A stretch of DNA of 64,000 bases from JALZUV01 sp964654855 (GTDB taxonomy: Bacteria > Pseudomonadota > Alphaproteobacteria > Rickettsiales > JALZUV01). Positions 50,389 through 57,925 of the stretch are shown here, one piece after another. The notes under the pieces were generated by a model. It saw only the letters and a list, made by a program, of their open reading frames with translations. It searched no databases and was not told the origin of the DNA. Location of the stretch: NCBI GenBank assembly GCA_964654855.1, contig CAZZJS010000005.1, positions 124,001 through 188,000 of the forward strand, in the 5' to 3' direction. The position numbers and the translations under genes were made by a program. Position 1 is the stretch's first letter. Every line of letters starts with the position of its first letter.

Positions 50389-50871
50389 ATGCGTGACATG
50401 GACACGATTATGACTTTAGCCAATGCGCCCTATCTTTGGTTGGCATTGGGAGCATTGCTTTTAGCGCTCGAAGCGTTTGGAGTTTCAGGAATAGGTTTCT
50501 TATTTGCCGGTTTGGCAGCCATTATCACCGCGATTTTTGCGCATTTAGGCTGGGCAGAAACGGTATGGACACAAACCGCATGGTTCTTTGCGGTAACCGT
50601 TGCTTGGGCGGTGCTGCTTTGGGTGCCAATGCAGCGTATGAAGGTGCAAAAACATGCAGGTGTTGAAGGGTTTGCCAATATGGTTGGCGATGAAGTGACC
50701 GTATTAAAAGGCGGTTTACATCCCAATAAAAGTGGCAAAGTGCGTTGGTCTGGTACGACCATGAAAGCTAAATTAGCCGATGGGGCGACAGCGCAAGCTG
50801 AAGGTGAAACCGTGCTTATTCAAGCCGTAAAAGGAACGGTGCTGATTGTAGCGCCCGTAAATGAGGAATAA
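50389..50871 (+). CDS. NfeD-family membrane protein
   Basis: Short-form NfeD partner of an SPFH protein. The 160-aa product has N-terminal membrane helices (YLWLALGALLLALEAFGVSG; GFLFAGLAAIITAIFAHLG; TAWFFAVTVAWAVLLWVP) and a C-terminal OB-fold domain with VGDEVTVLKGGLHPNKSGKV. It lacks the ClpP-like protease domain of long NfeD proteins. Five bases separate it from the SPFH gene, the conserved pairing (YbbK/YbbL-type) thought to organise membrane microdomains. It probably shares a promoter in the 90-base gap with the divergent BrkB gene. Confidence 0.88.
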   Translation: MRDMDTIMTLANAPYLWLALGALLLALEAFGVSGIGFLFAGLAAIITAIFAHLGWAETVWTQTAWFFAVTVAWAVLLWVPMQRMKVQKHAGVEGFANMVGDEVTVLKGGLHPNKSGKVRWSGTTMKAKLADGATAQAEGETVLIQAVKGTVLIVAPVNEE

Positions 50872-50876
50872 ATATC

Positions 50877-51848
50877 ATGTTAGAATTTGGAAGTGTATTA
50901 AGCCTAACCTTCGCCTTTGGCGTGGTGCTCATCGTATGGAAAGGCGTGAAAATCGTTCCCCAGCAAGAGGCCTGGATTGTTGAAAAATTGGGTAAATTTG
51001 ACCGTAACCTAACGGCGGGTTTGAATATTCTTATCCCGTTTGTGGAGCGGGTCGCTTACAAACATTCTCTCAAAGAATATGCGAATGATGTGCAGGAACA
51101 ATCGGCCATTACGCGCGATAATGTGACGCTCATTATGGATGGCGTGATCTACACTCGTATTACCGATGCGAAAGCGGCGAGTTATGGCGTTTCAAACCCA
51201 ATTTATGCGGTAACGCAGCTCGCGCAAACGACCATGCGTTCGGAAATTGGTAAGCTTACGTTGGATCAATGTTTTGAAGAGCGTGAAGTACTTAACGCCA
51301 ATATCGTAAATGCAATTAACGAGGCGGCGCAAACCTGGGGTATCCAATGTATGCGTTACGAAATTCGTAACATCACACCGCCACATAGCGTGTTGCAGGC
51401 GATGGAATTGCAAGTAGCGGCAGAACGTCAGAAACGTGCGGAGATTTTGGACTCTGAAGGTCAAAAGCAATCGCAAATCAATATCGCGGAAGCGCAAAAG
51501 CAAGAAGTAGTATTAGAATCAGAGGCTGCGAAAATTGATCAAATCAACCGCGCACAAGGTGAGGCGGAAGCAATTAAAGAAGTTGCCATTGCGACCGCTG
51601 AAGGGATCCGCGTGGTTGCCCATTCGATTACTGAGAAAGGCGGAACAGATGCGGTAGCCCTTAAAGTAGCTGAGCAATATGTGTCGGCCTTTGGTCAGCT
51701 CGCGAAAGAATCAAATACGATTCTGATGCCTGCTAATGCGAATGATGCAGGCTCTATGGTGGCGCAAGCGATGTCCGTTTTTAATCAGGTGAAAGTTGAA
51801 ACGGCAGAAGCAGCGGCTACTGGCAAAAGCCCGTGGAAAAATAAATAA
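50877..51848 (+). CDS. SPFH/Band 7 (stomatin-like, QmcA-type) membrane protein
   Basis: Prohibitin-stomatin family protein that oligomerises at the inner membrane. The 323-aa protein has one N-terminal segment (VLSLTFAFGVVLIVWKGV), then KIVPQQEAWIVEKLGKFDRN and LTAGLNILIPFVERVAYKHS, the SPFH start, and MRSEIGKLTLDQCFEEREVL, ITPPHSVLQAMELQVAAERQ, KRAEILDSEGQKQSQINIAE with the long charged helix. It is almost certainly coupled to the preceding nfeD gene. A role in quality control of membrane proteins is known for relatives; a specific function here is not shown. Confidence 0.92.
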   Translation: MLEFGSVLSLTFAFGVVLIVWKGVKIVPQQEAWIVEKLGKFDRNLTAGLNILIPFVERVAYKHSLKEYANDVQEQSAITRDNVTLIMDGVIYTRITDAKAASYGVSNPIYAVTQLAQTTMRSEIGKLTLDQCFEEREVLNANIVNAINEAAQTWGIQCMRYEIRNITPPHSVLQAMELQVAAERQKRAEILDSEGQKQSQINIAEAQKQEVVLESEAAKIDQINRAQGEAEAIKEVAIATAEGIRVVAHSITEKGGTDAVALKVAEQYVSAFGQLAKESNTILMPANANDAGSMVAQAMSVFNQVKVETAEAAATGKSPWKNK

Positions 51849-51948
51849 GTGATTTGTCCAAACCGTTAAATGGTCATGCGCTTACCGCGCGGCTACCTTT
51901 CCGGATAGACTCTGAAACAAATTCAGGGTGATAGATGGAGGATTCGAA

Positions 51949-51984
51949 ATGACGTTCGGTTTTTTTTCCTGTATGCCCAGTTAA
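51949..51984 (+). CDS. 11-codon leader ORF overlapping the nadB start
   Basis: ATG 51949 with a strong TGGAGG ribosome binding site 7 bases upstream encodes MTFGFFSCMPS and stops at a TAA that overlaps the nadB ATG (TAATG). nadB has no ribosome binding site of its own: the bases before its ATG are T-rich. A short CTGAA/TTCAG hairpin lies at 51912-51926, just before the leader. Translation of nadB probably depends on termination-reinitiation from this ORF. It contains a run of eight T (51960-51967); a -1 slip there would enter the nadB frame with no stop, giving an N-terminally extended NadB. A sequencing error in the T-run is the simple alternative. Confidence 0.6.
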   Translation: MTFGFFSCMPS

Positions 51985-53531
51985 TGAAAACTGATTTCCT
52001 CGTTATTGGTTCTGGGATTGCGGGCTTGTGGTATGCGTTGCGCATGGCCGAGTATGGGCGGGTGACGGTGATCACTAAAAAGAATAAGGCAGAATCGAAC
52101 ACGAACTATGCGCAAGGCGGTATTGCCGCGGTGATGTCTCCGTTGGATAGCTTTGAGAGCCATATTGAAGATACGCTCAGCGCCGGTGCAGGTATTTGTG
52201 ACCGAGCGGTGGTCGATCAAGTGGTGCGTGAGGGTCCTGATTGTATCCACGAGTTGATTGAGATGGGGGCGCGTTTTAGCCGTAAAGATGGCGAGATGCA
52301 TCTGGGGCGTGAGGGCGGCCATTCGGCACATCGCATTATCCACCATGCAGATATGACGGGACGTGAGATTGAGCGTGTACTGCTCAAAGAAATGGCCGCC
52401 AGCGAGAATATCACGCTGTTGGAGCATCATTATTGCGTGGATTTATTGGTGGAAAATGGGCGCTGTAACGGGGCTTTAGTGTTGGATACGAAAGCAGATG
52501 AGCTATTTAATCTTACCGCGGTGACGACGCTGCTTGGTTCAGGTGGTTCGGGTCGTTTATTTCAGCATACGACCAATCCGGCAGTCGCCACAGGTGATGG
52601 TACGGCAATGGCATGGCGCGCAGGTGCGAAGATTGCCAATATGGAATTTGTACAGTTTCATCCGACGAGTCTTTATCATGAGGGCAAAAGTGTGTTTCTC
52701 ATTTCAGAAGCGGTGCGCGGGGCAGGGGCGTTTCTCATCAATAAGGATGGCGAGCGGTTCATGCAGGGTTATCACCCGCTGGGCGATTTGGCTCCGCGCG
52801 ATATTGTCGCTCGCGGTATTGATGAGCAGCTCAAGACTCGCGGTGATGAATGTGTGTATTTAGATGCAACTTATCTAGCGAAAACAGAGATTAAATCTCA
52901 CTTCCCTAATATCGCTGAGACCTGTTTGAAATATGGCGTTGATATGATGAAGCAGCCGATTCCGGTGGTGCCTGCCGCGCATTATCAATGTGGTGGAGTG
53001 GTGACGGGTAAGCAGGCGCGCACCAGCTTAACAGCATTGCTTGCATGTGGCGAAGTGACCTATACGGGCTTGCATGGTGCGAATCGTTTGGCCAGTAATT
53101 CGTTGCTAGAGGCTTTGGTATTTAGCACGCATGCGGTGGAGGCTTCGTTAGAGGAGTTTAATCAAGCGACGAAGCGTGTCGAGCCAGAGAAGGTGATTCG
53201 TGCTGGGCGTGAAAATGTAGATGCTAAACGAGTGGAACAGTTTCGCCAAGCGTTGCGGGAGCTAATGTGGAAACAAGTTGGCATTGTTCGCCGTGTTGAG
53301 GTGTTGCAGCAAACGGCACAGCATCTATTAGAGTTATCGGCTAAAGTTGAGGCGTTATATGATGCTCATGCGGTGACGGTAGAACTCTGCGAGTTGCGTA
53401 ATTTAGTACAAGTAGCAAGCATGGTGGTGGATTCTGCCTTGATGCGTAAAGAGAGTCGTGGTTTACATTCTGTGAAAGATTACCCAGAATTATCTGTAGA
53501 ATTTGAACAACCGACGATTATTCAGAAATAG
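51984..53531 (+). CDS. nadB: L-aspartate oxidase
   Basis: FAD-dependent oxidation of L-aspartate to iminoaspartate, the first step of de novo NAD synthesis. The 515-aa protein starts MKTDFLVIGSGIAGLWYALR with the FAD-binding GxGxxG, then NTNYAQGGIAAVMSP, REGGHSAHRIIHHADMTGRE, the flavin/substrate region GSGGSGRLFQHTTNP, and ISEAVRGAGAFLINKDGERF MQGYHPLGDLAPRDIVAR. The C-terminal TYTGLHGANRLASNSLLEAL and the helical tail complete the family. Quinolinate synthase (nadA) and nadC are not adjacent. The start lacks a Shine-Dalgarno sequence and overlaps the stop of an 11-codon leader ORF. Confidence 0.96.
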   Translation: MKTDFLVIGSGIAGLWYALRMAEYGRVTVITKKNKAESNTNYAQGGIAAVMSPLDSFESHIEDTLSAGAGICDRAVVDQVVREGPDCIHELIEMGARFSRKDGEMHLGREGGHSAHRIIHHADMTGREIERVLLKEMAASENITLLEHHYCVDLLVENGRCNGALVLDTKADELFNLTAVTTLLGSGGSGRLFQHTTNPAVATGDGTAMAWRAGAKIANMEFVQFHPTSLYHEGKSVFLISEAVRGAGAFLINKDGERFMQGYHPLGDLAPRDIVARGIDEQLKTRGDECVYLDATYLAKTEIKSHFPNIAETCLKYGVDMMKQPIPVVPAAHYQCGGVVTGKQARTSLTALLACGEVTYTGLHGANRLASNSLLEALVFSTHAVEASLEEFNQATKRVEPEKVIRAGRENVDAKRVEQFRQALRELMWKQVGIVRRVEVLQQTAQHLLELSAKVEALYDAHAVTVELCELRNLVQVASMVVDSALMRKESRGLHSVKDYPELSVEFEQPTIIQK

Positions 53532-53540
53532 GAGAGAGTG

Positions 53541-53927
53541 GTGAGCGAATTGGAAACAGGAAAATGCCATTGCGGCGATGTGAAAGTTTCATTTGCGAAA
53601 GAAGCATTGTTTAAATTCTCCTGCCATTGCGATACGTGCCAAAAACTAGTAAGTGGCGGACGGTTGCTCGGCTTTGGTGTGCCAGAAGACAGTGTTTCCG
53701 TTGAAGGTGATGTAAGTTCTTACAATTATCCGGGCGGCAGCGGCAAGCCGATCACTTTATCTTTTTGTCCAAAATGCAGTACGCAAATGTTCGCCCGCCC
53801 TGAAGCGGTGGAGGGCGTGATGGTGATTCGTTCCAATGCGTTAGAAGACCCGAAAAGCTTTGTACCTGAAAAGTTCCTATTCCCTGAAGATTCTTGCGGC
53901 TGGGATTGCACTGAGATTGCATCATAA
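53541..53927 (+). CDS. GFA-family (CENP-V/glutathione-dependent formaldehyde-activating) zinc protein
   Basis: A 128-aa zinc-binding protein of the GFA superfamily. The Cys pattern KCHCGDVKVSF, CHCDTCQKL and FCPKCSTQMFARP provides seven Cys for the two zinc sites seen in this family. The length matches single-domain members. GTG 53541 is preferred to GTG 53538 because AGGAG then lies 6 bases away. The nadB stop is within this ribosome binding site, so the two genes are probably cotranscribed. Most members are not proven to act on formaldehyde; no formaldehyde pathway genes are near, so only the family is assigned. Confidence 0.88.
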   Translation: MSELETGKCHCGDVKVSFAKEALFKFSCHCDTCQKLVSGGRLLGFGVPEDSVSVEGDVSSYNYPGGSGKPITLSFCPKCSTQMFARPEAVEGVMVIRSNALEDPKSFVPEKFLFPEDSCGWDCTEIAS

Positions 53928-53928
53928 A

Positions 53929-53955
53929 AAAACCCCGCCGTCAAGGCAGGGTTTC
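53929..53955. terminator. bidirectional terminator between the GFA gene and rpmA
   Basis: AAACCC (53930-53935) with GGGTTT (53949-53954), an inner GCC/GGC and a GTCAA loop. One C-A mismatch interrupts the stem. It follows the GFA stop directly and ends the convergent rplU-rpmA transcript. Confidence 0.7.
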
Positions 53956-53980
53956 ATATTTCGTAAAGTCGCGGGCTTAA

Positions 53981-54241
53981 TTAAGCAGCAGCGCTTTCAA
54001 CCGATACGTACATGCGGCCTTTGGCTTTCTTCGCGAATTTGATTTGACCTTCTGTCAATGCGAAGAGGGTGTGGTCTTTACCCATACCAACATTAGCACC
54101 TGGGTAAACCTTAGTACCGCGTTGACGAATAATGATGTTACCAGGGATAACATGCTCGCCACCGTATTTTTTTACACCGAGGCGGCGACCTTCTGAATCG
54201 CGACCGTTATTGGAACTACCACCAGCTTTCTTGTGAGCCAT
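53981..54241 (-). CDS. rpmA: 50S ribosomal protein L27
   Basis: Large-subunit protein near the peptidyl transferase centre. The 86-aa protein reads MAHKKAGGSSNNGRDSEGRR LGVKKYGGEHVIPGNIIIRQ, the standard L27 N-terminus without a cleavable extension. GTKVYPGANVGMGKDHTLFA is also diagnostic. It follows rplU by 3 bases in the conserved rplU-rpmA order. Nothing is unusual. Confidence 0.98.
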   Translation of the reverse strand: MAHKKAGGSSNNGRDSEGRRLGVKKYGGEHVIPGNIIIRQRGTKVYPGANVGMGKDHTLFALTEGQIKFAKKAKGRMYVSVESAAA

Positions 54242-54244
54242 GAG

Positions 54245-54718
54245 TTACTTCTCCTCTTTTTTCGCTGCAGGTTTCTTTGCTGCAGGTTTCTTTGTAGTGG
54301 ACTTTTTAGCCGCTGTTTTCTTTTCAGCTGTTTTAGCCGAAGCGGCCTTTTTCGCTTTCGCAGGAGCAGCTGCTTTCTTAGCTGCAGGCTTCTTTGCAGG
54401 TTCAACTTTATCCGTTTTGCCATCTGCGTCCGTTACTGAAAGGATGCGTAGCTTTGTGAAGAGCTGGCGATGGCCAATTTTACGACGGTAATTGTGACGA
54501 CGTTTCTTTTTGAAAACGATCACTTTTTTATCTTTATCTTGCTCTAGAATTTCAGCTTCTACTTTTGCTTTGTCAAGGCCAACCACTTTACCGCCAGCAG
54601 CGATAATGTCGTCAAAGCTTACTTTAGCACCCGCTTCGCCTTCTAGCTTTTCTACTTTTACGGTGTCGCCCGCTTTTGCGCGATACTGTTTTCCACCGGT
54701 TTTAAATACTGCGAACAT
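54245..54718 (-). CDS. rplU: 50S ribosomal protein L21 with Lys/Ala-rich C-terminal tail
   Basis: Binds 23S rRNA domain I. Residues 1-103 are canonical L21 (MFAVFKTGGKQYRAKAGDTV; HNYRRKIGHRQLFTKLRILS). The remaining 54 residues are an Ala/Lys/Pro/Thr low-complexity tail of AKK-type repeats ending KKPAAKKEEK, like the C-terminal tail of histone H1. The core family is about 103 aa. Extended L21 with such tails is known in several alphaproteobacteria. ATG 54718 has a GGAGAC ribosome binding site; a four-residue ATG extension upstream is rejected. Confidence 0.95.
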   Translation of the reverse strand: MFAVFKTGGKQYRAKAGDTVKVEKLEGEAGAKVSFDDIIAAGGKVVGLDKAKVEAEILEQDKDKKVIVFKKKRRHNYRRKIGHRQLFTKLRILSVTDADGKTDKVEPAKKPAAKKAAAPAKAKKAASAKTAEKKTAAKKSTTKKPAAKKPAAKKEEK

Positions 54719-54832
54719 AGTCGTCTCCAATAAATCTCAGGCGGGCAATATATACAGAAAGGCTGCGCTGTCAATGGGGGGATTCGATTATTTCATCAGT
54801 ATTATTGCTTTTGAACAGAGATGGATACGTAC

Positions 54833-54907
54833 ACACCTATAGCACGAATAAGGTGAAGTATAGCACTTATAACGAGAAATTAATTGTATATATAAACCTA
54901 TAGGTGT
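54833..54907. promoter_or_regulatory. inverted and direct repeats upstream of the broken regulator
   Basis: A perfect 10-bp inverted repeat, ACACCTATAG (54833-54842) and CTATAGGTGT (54898-54907), flanks an A/T-rich stretch. Inside the left half lies TATAGCAC (54838-54845), repeated directly at 54859-54866, exactly 21 bases on (two helical turns). It looks like binding sites for a dimeric regulator. The rest of the 223-base gap between rplU and 54942 shows nothing else. Confidence 0.45.
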
Positions 54908-54941
54908 ATTGATAATCTAGTAACAACTTAAGGGCGTATAG

Positions 54942-56347
54942 ATGTTTAATGCAACGATTATGGTTTCAGATTCTGAGGTTGAGTCACGTACGCTACTGGC
55001 AGATGTCTTGGAAAACCGACTTGGGTATAAGGTAGTATCAGTTTCGAACGGCTCTCAGGTTATTGAGTCTTTATATGAGCAGCATGATCCCATGCCGGAA
55101 GTTATATTGATGGATGTAGCACCTGACCTCGCTGATGTGTCTAATTCACTCATTCAGTTACGGTTACGTTTTCCTTACCTTCCTGTTATTGCGATGACCA
55201 ATTATGGCGATATGAAGCAAGCAGCACGGGCATTAGAAGCGGGTGCGATGGATTTTATGTCGCGTCCAGTTTCTCATAAACGGTTACAAGTGGGCATTGA
55301 TAATGCCATTAAGCAGCACCGTCTTGCGTCAGAAGTATCACGTTTGCGACGAGAGCAAGCGATGGGTGGTGATTTAAATTTTTTCCTGCAGATAATATAT
55401 GGCTGAAACGCTTAACGAATCAAAATTCCGGCTCCGATAAGCCTTTGTTACTATGTGGTGAGGTAGGTTTAGGTAAGGAGGCGTTAGCGCGAGCGATTCA
55501 TCTGAAAAGCTTGCGTAAAGAGCAGCCTTTTGTGTCGGTCTGTTGTAACTCTTTGGCTGAAGCACAGATATGGTCGGTGCTGTTTGGAGCGAAGGAAGCT
55601 TCGAACCAGCCTATTTCGCTTTCTGGAAAGGTAGCAGGGGCGCTTGGTGGCACTCTCTTTCTAGATGAGCTACATACGCTTCCAACAGCGGTACAAATCC
55701 ATCTAATGAAGGTGATTAAATTATCTGCAGAGCGCAGTCCCTTGCGCGAAAATAGAGGAAAGAAGGGAATCCGTTTGCTGGCGGGCAGCGGGCTAGAACT
55801 GTCAGAGCTACGTAAGTCAGGTATATTGATACGAGACTTGATGGATCATTTATCTGGCGAGCTAGTGACTCTATCGCCTTTGCGGGAATCAAAAGAGGAT
55901 ATTGCCGCTTTGGCGCGTCATTTTACGGAGCGCTTTGCGCTGCATGAAAATCCCAATGTGCATGAAATTACCGATCAAGCGGTTCAGTTATTGCAGTCCT
56001 ATGATTGGCCAGGGAATGTGCTTGAGCTGGAAAGGGTGATTTTTCGTGCGGTGATTTTATCGGAAGATTCGGTCATCGATGTAGAGCATATTTTGCCTTA
56101 TATGCCGCCTTCTTTTGTGCCGGAGTTTAGCGTGAATGGTATGTAAGATACGATGATGCGTTCGCGCCGTATGCCGCTTACCAACCAAAGTGGCGAAGTG
56201 CGCCGATTGCGAGATTTGGAAGCGGATATGATTAATTTCGCTTTGAATTTTTACGAGGGGCGTATTTCTGAAGTGGCACGCAAGCTCGGTATTGGGCGCT
56301 CGACGCTTTATCGCAAGCTGCATGATTTGGATATTAAAGTGGCTTAA
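54942..56347 (+). pseudogene. interrupted NtrC-like response regulator (receiver, AAA+, Fis HTH)
   Basis: Three adjacent ORFs are pieces of one protein of about 468 aa. Piece 1 (54942-55406) is a receiver domain (EVILMDVAPDLADV; FMSRPVSHKRLQ). It leaves frame at T6 (55379-55384): the next frame upstream of 55445 reads on as FFPADNIWLKRLTNQNSG into piece 2 (to 56146), an AAA+ domain with Walker A GEVGLGKEALARA and Walker B GGTLFLDELHTLP. An in-frame TAA at 56144-56146 separates this from piece 3 (56153-56347), a Fis-type helix-turn-helix ending VARKLGIGRSTLYRKLHDLD. The GAFTGA loop is also missing. The lesions suggest decay. However, the shift site is U UUU UUC, a proper -1 slippery heptamer, so programmed shifting cannot be excluded. 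Confidence 0.75.
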
Positions 56348-56355
56348 GCCTAAGC

Positions 56356-57009
56356 CTAAATTTCGCGAGCAAACCAAACGACACGGCCAGTAATATCGGT
56401 TTCTTCTACCGTTCGTTCATGCGGGTGATATTGCGGATTATCCGATAAAATACGTATCGAAGGTGGGGTAGAGTGAGGTAAAAACTCCAACCGTTTAGCC
56501 ACAAGCCCCATGCCATCAAACATCACAAAAATACCAGGAGGAGAGGGGGTCTTCTTAGTAATATCAACCAAGATCATATCGCCTTTGCATAAGGTAGGCT
56601 CCATATTGTCGCCTTCGACAAAAATCATGCGTAGATCTTCGGGTTTAGCGTTTAAACGCTCTTTTACCCAACTTTTGCGGAAATAATAAGGTTCGCTTTC
56701 CTGCTCTTCAACAATCATAGTGCCGCCTTCATTCGTCACGGTGGTAAGCATGCGTGTCACCATCACATAGTCAGATTTCTCTTGTTGCGGGGCTGTGCCA
56801 TTTTCTAATCCCAATAAAGTAGAGAGGTCTACACCCAATACATGGCTGATGCGTACCATTTTGGCAGTGTTTGGATTGGTCGATTTTCCGTTTAAAATAT
56901 CATAAATGAAAGACGCGCGCACGTCAGACTGTTTGGCCAATTCCGCCGTATTCCATCCTTTTTTACGGATCGTTTCCTTGAGTCTATCTTTTAAGAGTGT
57001 TTCTGCCAT
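56356..57009 (-). CDS. LexA/CI-like repressor (HTH_XRE plus S24 fold) lacking the catalytic Ser
   Basis: A 217-aa regulator with an XRE helix-turn-helix (residues 8-65: KGWNTAELAKQSDVRASFIY) and a C-terminal S24 peptidase-like domain. In self-cleaving members the dyad is Ser (GDSMEPT) and Lys. Here the motif is VEGDNMEPTL, so position 135 is Asn (codon AAT at 56605-56607), while the Lys of GLVAKRLE is kept (Lys172). Auto-proteolysis is therefore unlikely, and the protein is probably a non-cleavable dimeric repressor. It lies downstream of the broken NtrC-like regulator (convergent) and divergent from chpT. No phage genes are near. Confidence 0.85.
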   Translation of the reverse strand: MAETLLKDRLKETIRKKGWNTAELAKQSDVRASFIYDILNGKSTNPNTAKMVRISHVLGVDLSTLLGLENGTAPQQEKSDYVMVTRMLTTVTNEGGTMIVEEQESEPYYFRKSWVKERLNAKPEDLRMIFVEGDNMEPTLCKGDMILVDITKKTPSPPGIFVMFDGMGLVAKRLEFLPHSTPPSIRILSDNPQYHPHERTVEETDITGRVVWFAREI

Positions 57010-57134
57010 GGAATATTTATACTAAGAAATATCTTAAAAATCTATTCTATTTTTCTTACTTTCATATCTCATTATAAGAAACTTCACGTTTCGGAAGATA
57101 TTAAAGAAGATGGAATTAAATAAATCAGTTCTTG

Positions 57135-57150
57135 TTAAGAATTCAGTAAC
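57135..57150 (+). promoter_or_regulatory. candidate CtrA box upstream of chpT
   Basis: TTAA (57135-57138), seven bases, then GTAAC (57146-57150) followed by CAT. Compared with the CtrA consensus TTAA-N7-TTAAC(CAT) it has a single mismatch (G for T). It lies 40 bases before the chpT ATG and could link chpT to CtrA feedback. Confidence 0.45.
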
Positions 57151-57189
57151 CATCTCACGTTAGAGTAAACTTAAATAAGGGAAAAAATT

Positions 57190-57849
57190 ATGACCAATCA
57201 CGACTCTCGTTTAGCTGAAATGTTATGTACTCGCCTTTGTCACGATTTGACGGGGCCTATAGGGGCGCTCTCAAACGGGGCAGAGTTCTTGGCGGATGAA
57301 GACTTTAGCATGCAAGGGCAAGCGGTTGAGCTGATTAGTCAAAGTGCAGAACAAGCGGTGAATCGGTTGCAATTCTACCGTTCAGCTTATGGTCGGTTGA
57401 ATAACCCTGGTGAAGCGGTGCTTTCTGAGACAAAGCAGCTCATTGCTCAATTCTTTGCTGGTACCAAAGTTTCGCTCGATTGGCCTGATAATTTGACCGA
57501 TGCAATTGATGTTTCCGTCAGCCGTAAAATGGCACGCTTGCTACAGAATATGTCAATTATCGTATCTTCTACCCTCATTCGTGGTGGGATTGTGTCTATT
57601 CGTATTCAGCAAGAAGGTTCACGTAAGATTGTATCTGTATCAGCGAGTGGTTTGGCCGTTAAGTGGGATCAAGAGCATCAGCAAGTGATGGCTGGTAGCG
57701 TTGGAATTGCTGATATTCAACCAGCAACGGTTCAGCTTTACTATACGGTAAAATTAGCACAGGAACTGGGGGCAGATATTACGGCTAGCGCTACTGAAGA
57801 TAGCTTTGAGCTGCTTGCAGTGAAGGAAGTAGTAGCTGAATCCGCGTAA
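57190..57849 (+). CDS. chpT: histidine phosphotransferase ChpT
   Basis: Carries phosphate from the hybrid kinase CckA to CtrA and CpdR. The 219-aa protein has the dimeric four-helix bundle start LAEMLCTRLCHDLTGPIGAL with the phospho-His in CHDL, then SNGAEFLADE, and the degenerate HATPase-like domain without ATP-binding boxes, as in Caulobacter ChpT. AAGGG lies near -10. Its next neighbour across a bidirectional terminator is ctrA, in convergent orientation. CckA and CpdR are not in the window. The direct clustering of chpT and ctrA is uncommon. Confidence 0.93.
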   Translation: MTNHDSRLAEMLCTRLCHDLTGPIGALSNGAEFLADEDFSMQGQAVELISQSAEQAVNRLQFYRSAYGRLNNPGEAVLSETKQLIAQFFAGTKVSLDWPDNLTDAIDVSVSRKMARLLQNMSIIVSSTLIRGGIVSIRIQQEGSRKIVSVSASGLAVKWDQEHQQVMAGSVGIADIQPATVQLYYTVKLAQELGADITASATEDSFELLAVKEVVAESA

Positions 57850-57870
57850 TACATCAAAATATCGCAAACG

Positions 57871-57903
57871 AAAAAAGCCGAGGATTTCTCCCCGGCTTTT
57901 TTT
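57871..57903. terminator. bidirectional terminator between chpT and ctrA
   Basis: AAAAAAGCCG (57871-57880) pairs with CGGCTTTTTT (57893-57902), with AGG/CCC inner pairs and a short T-rich loop. Both convergent genes end at it. Confidence 0.85.
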
Positions 57904-57925
57904 ATTTGTTTGAAAACGAGCTAGA

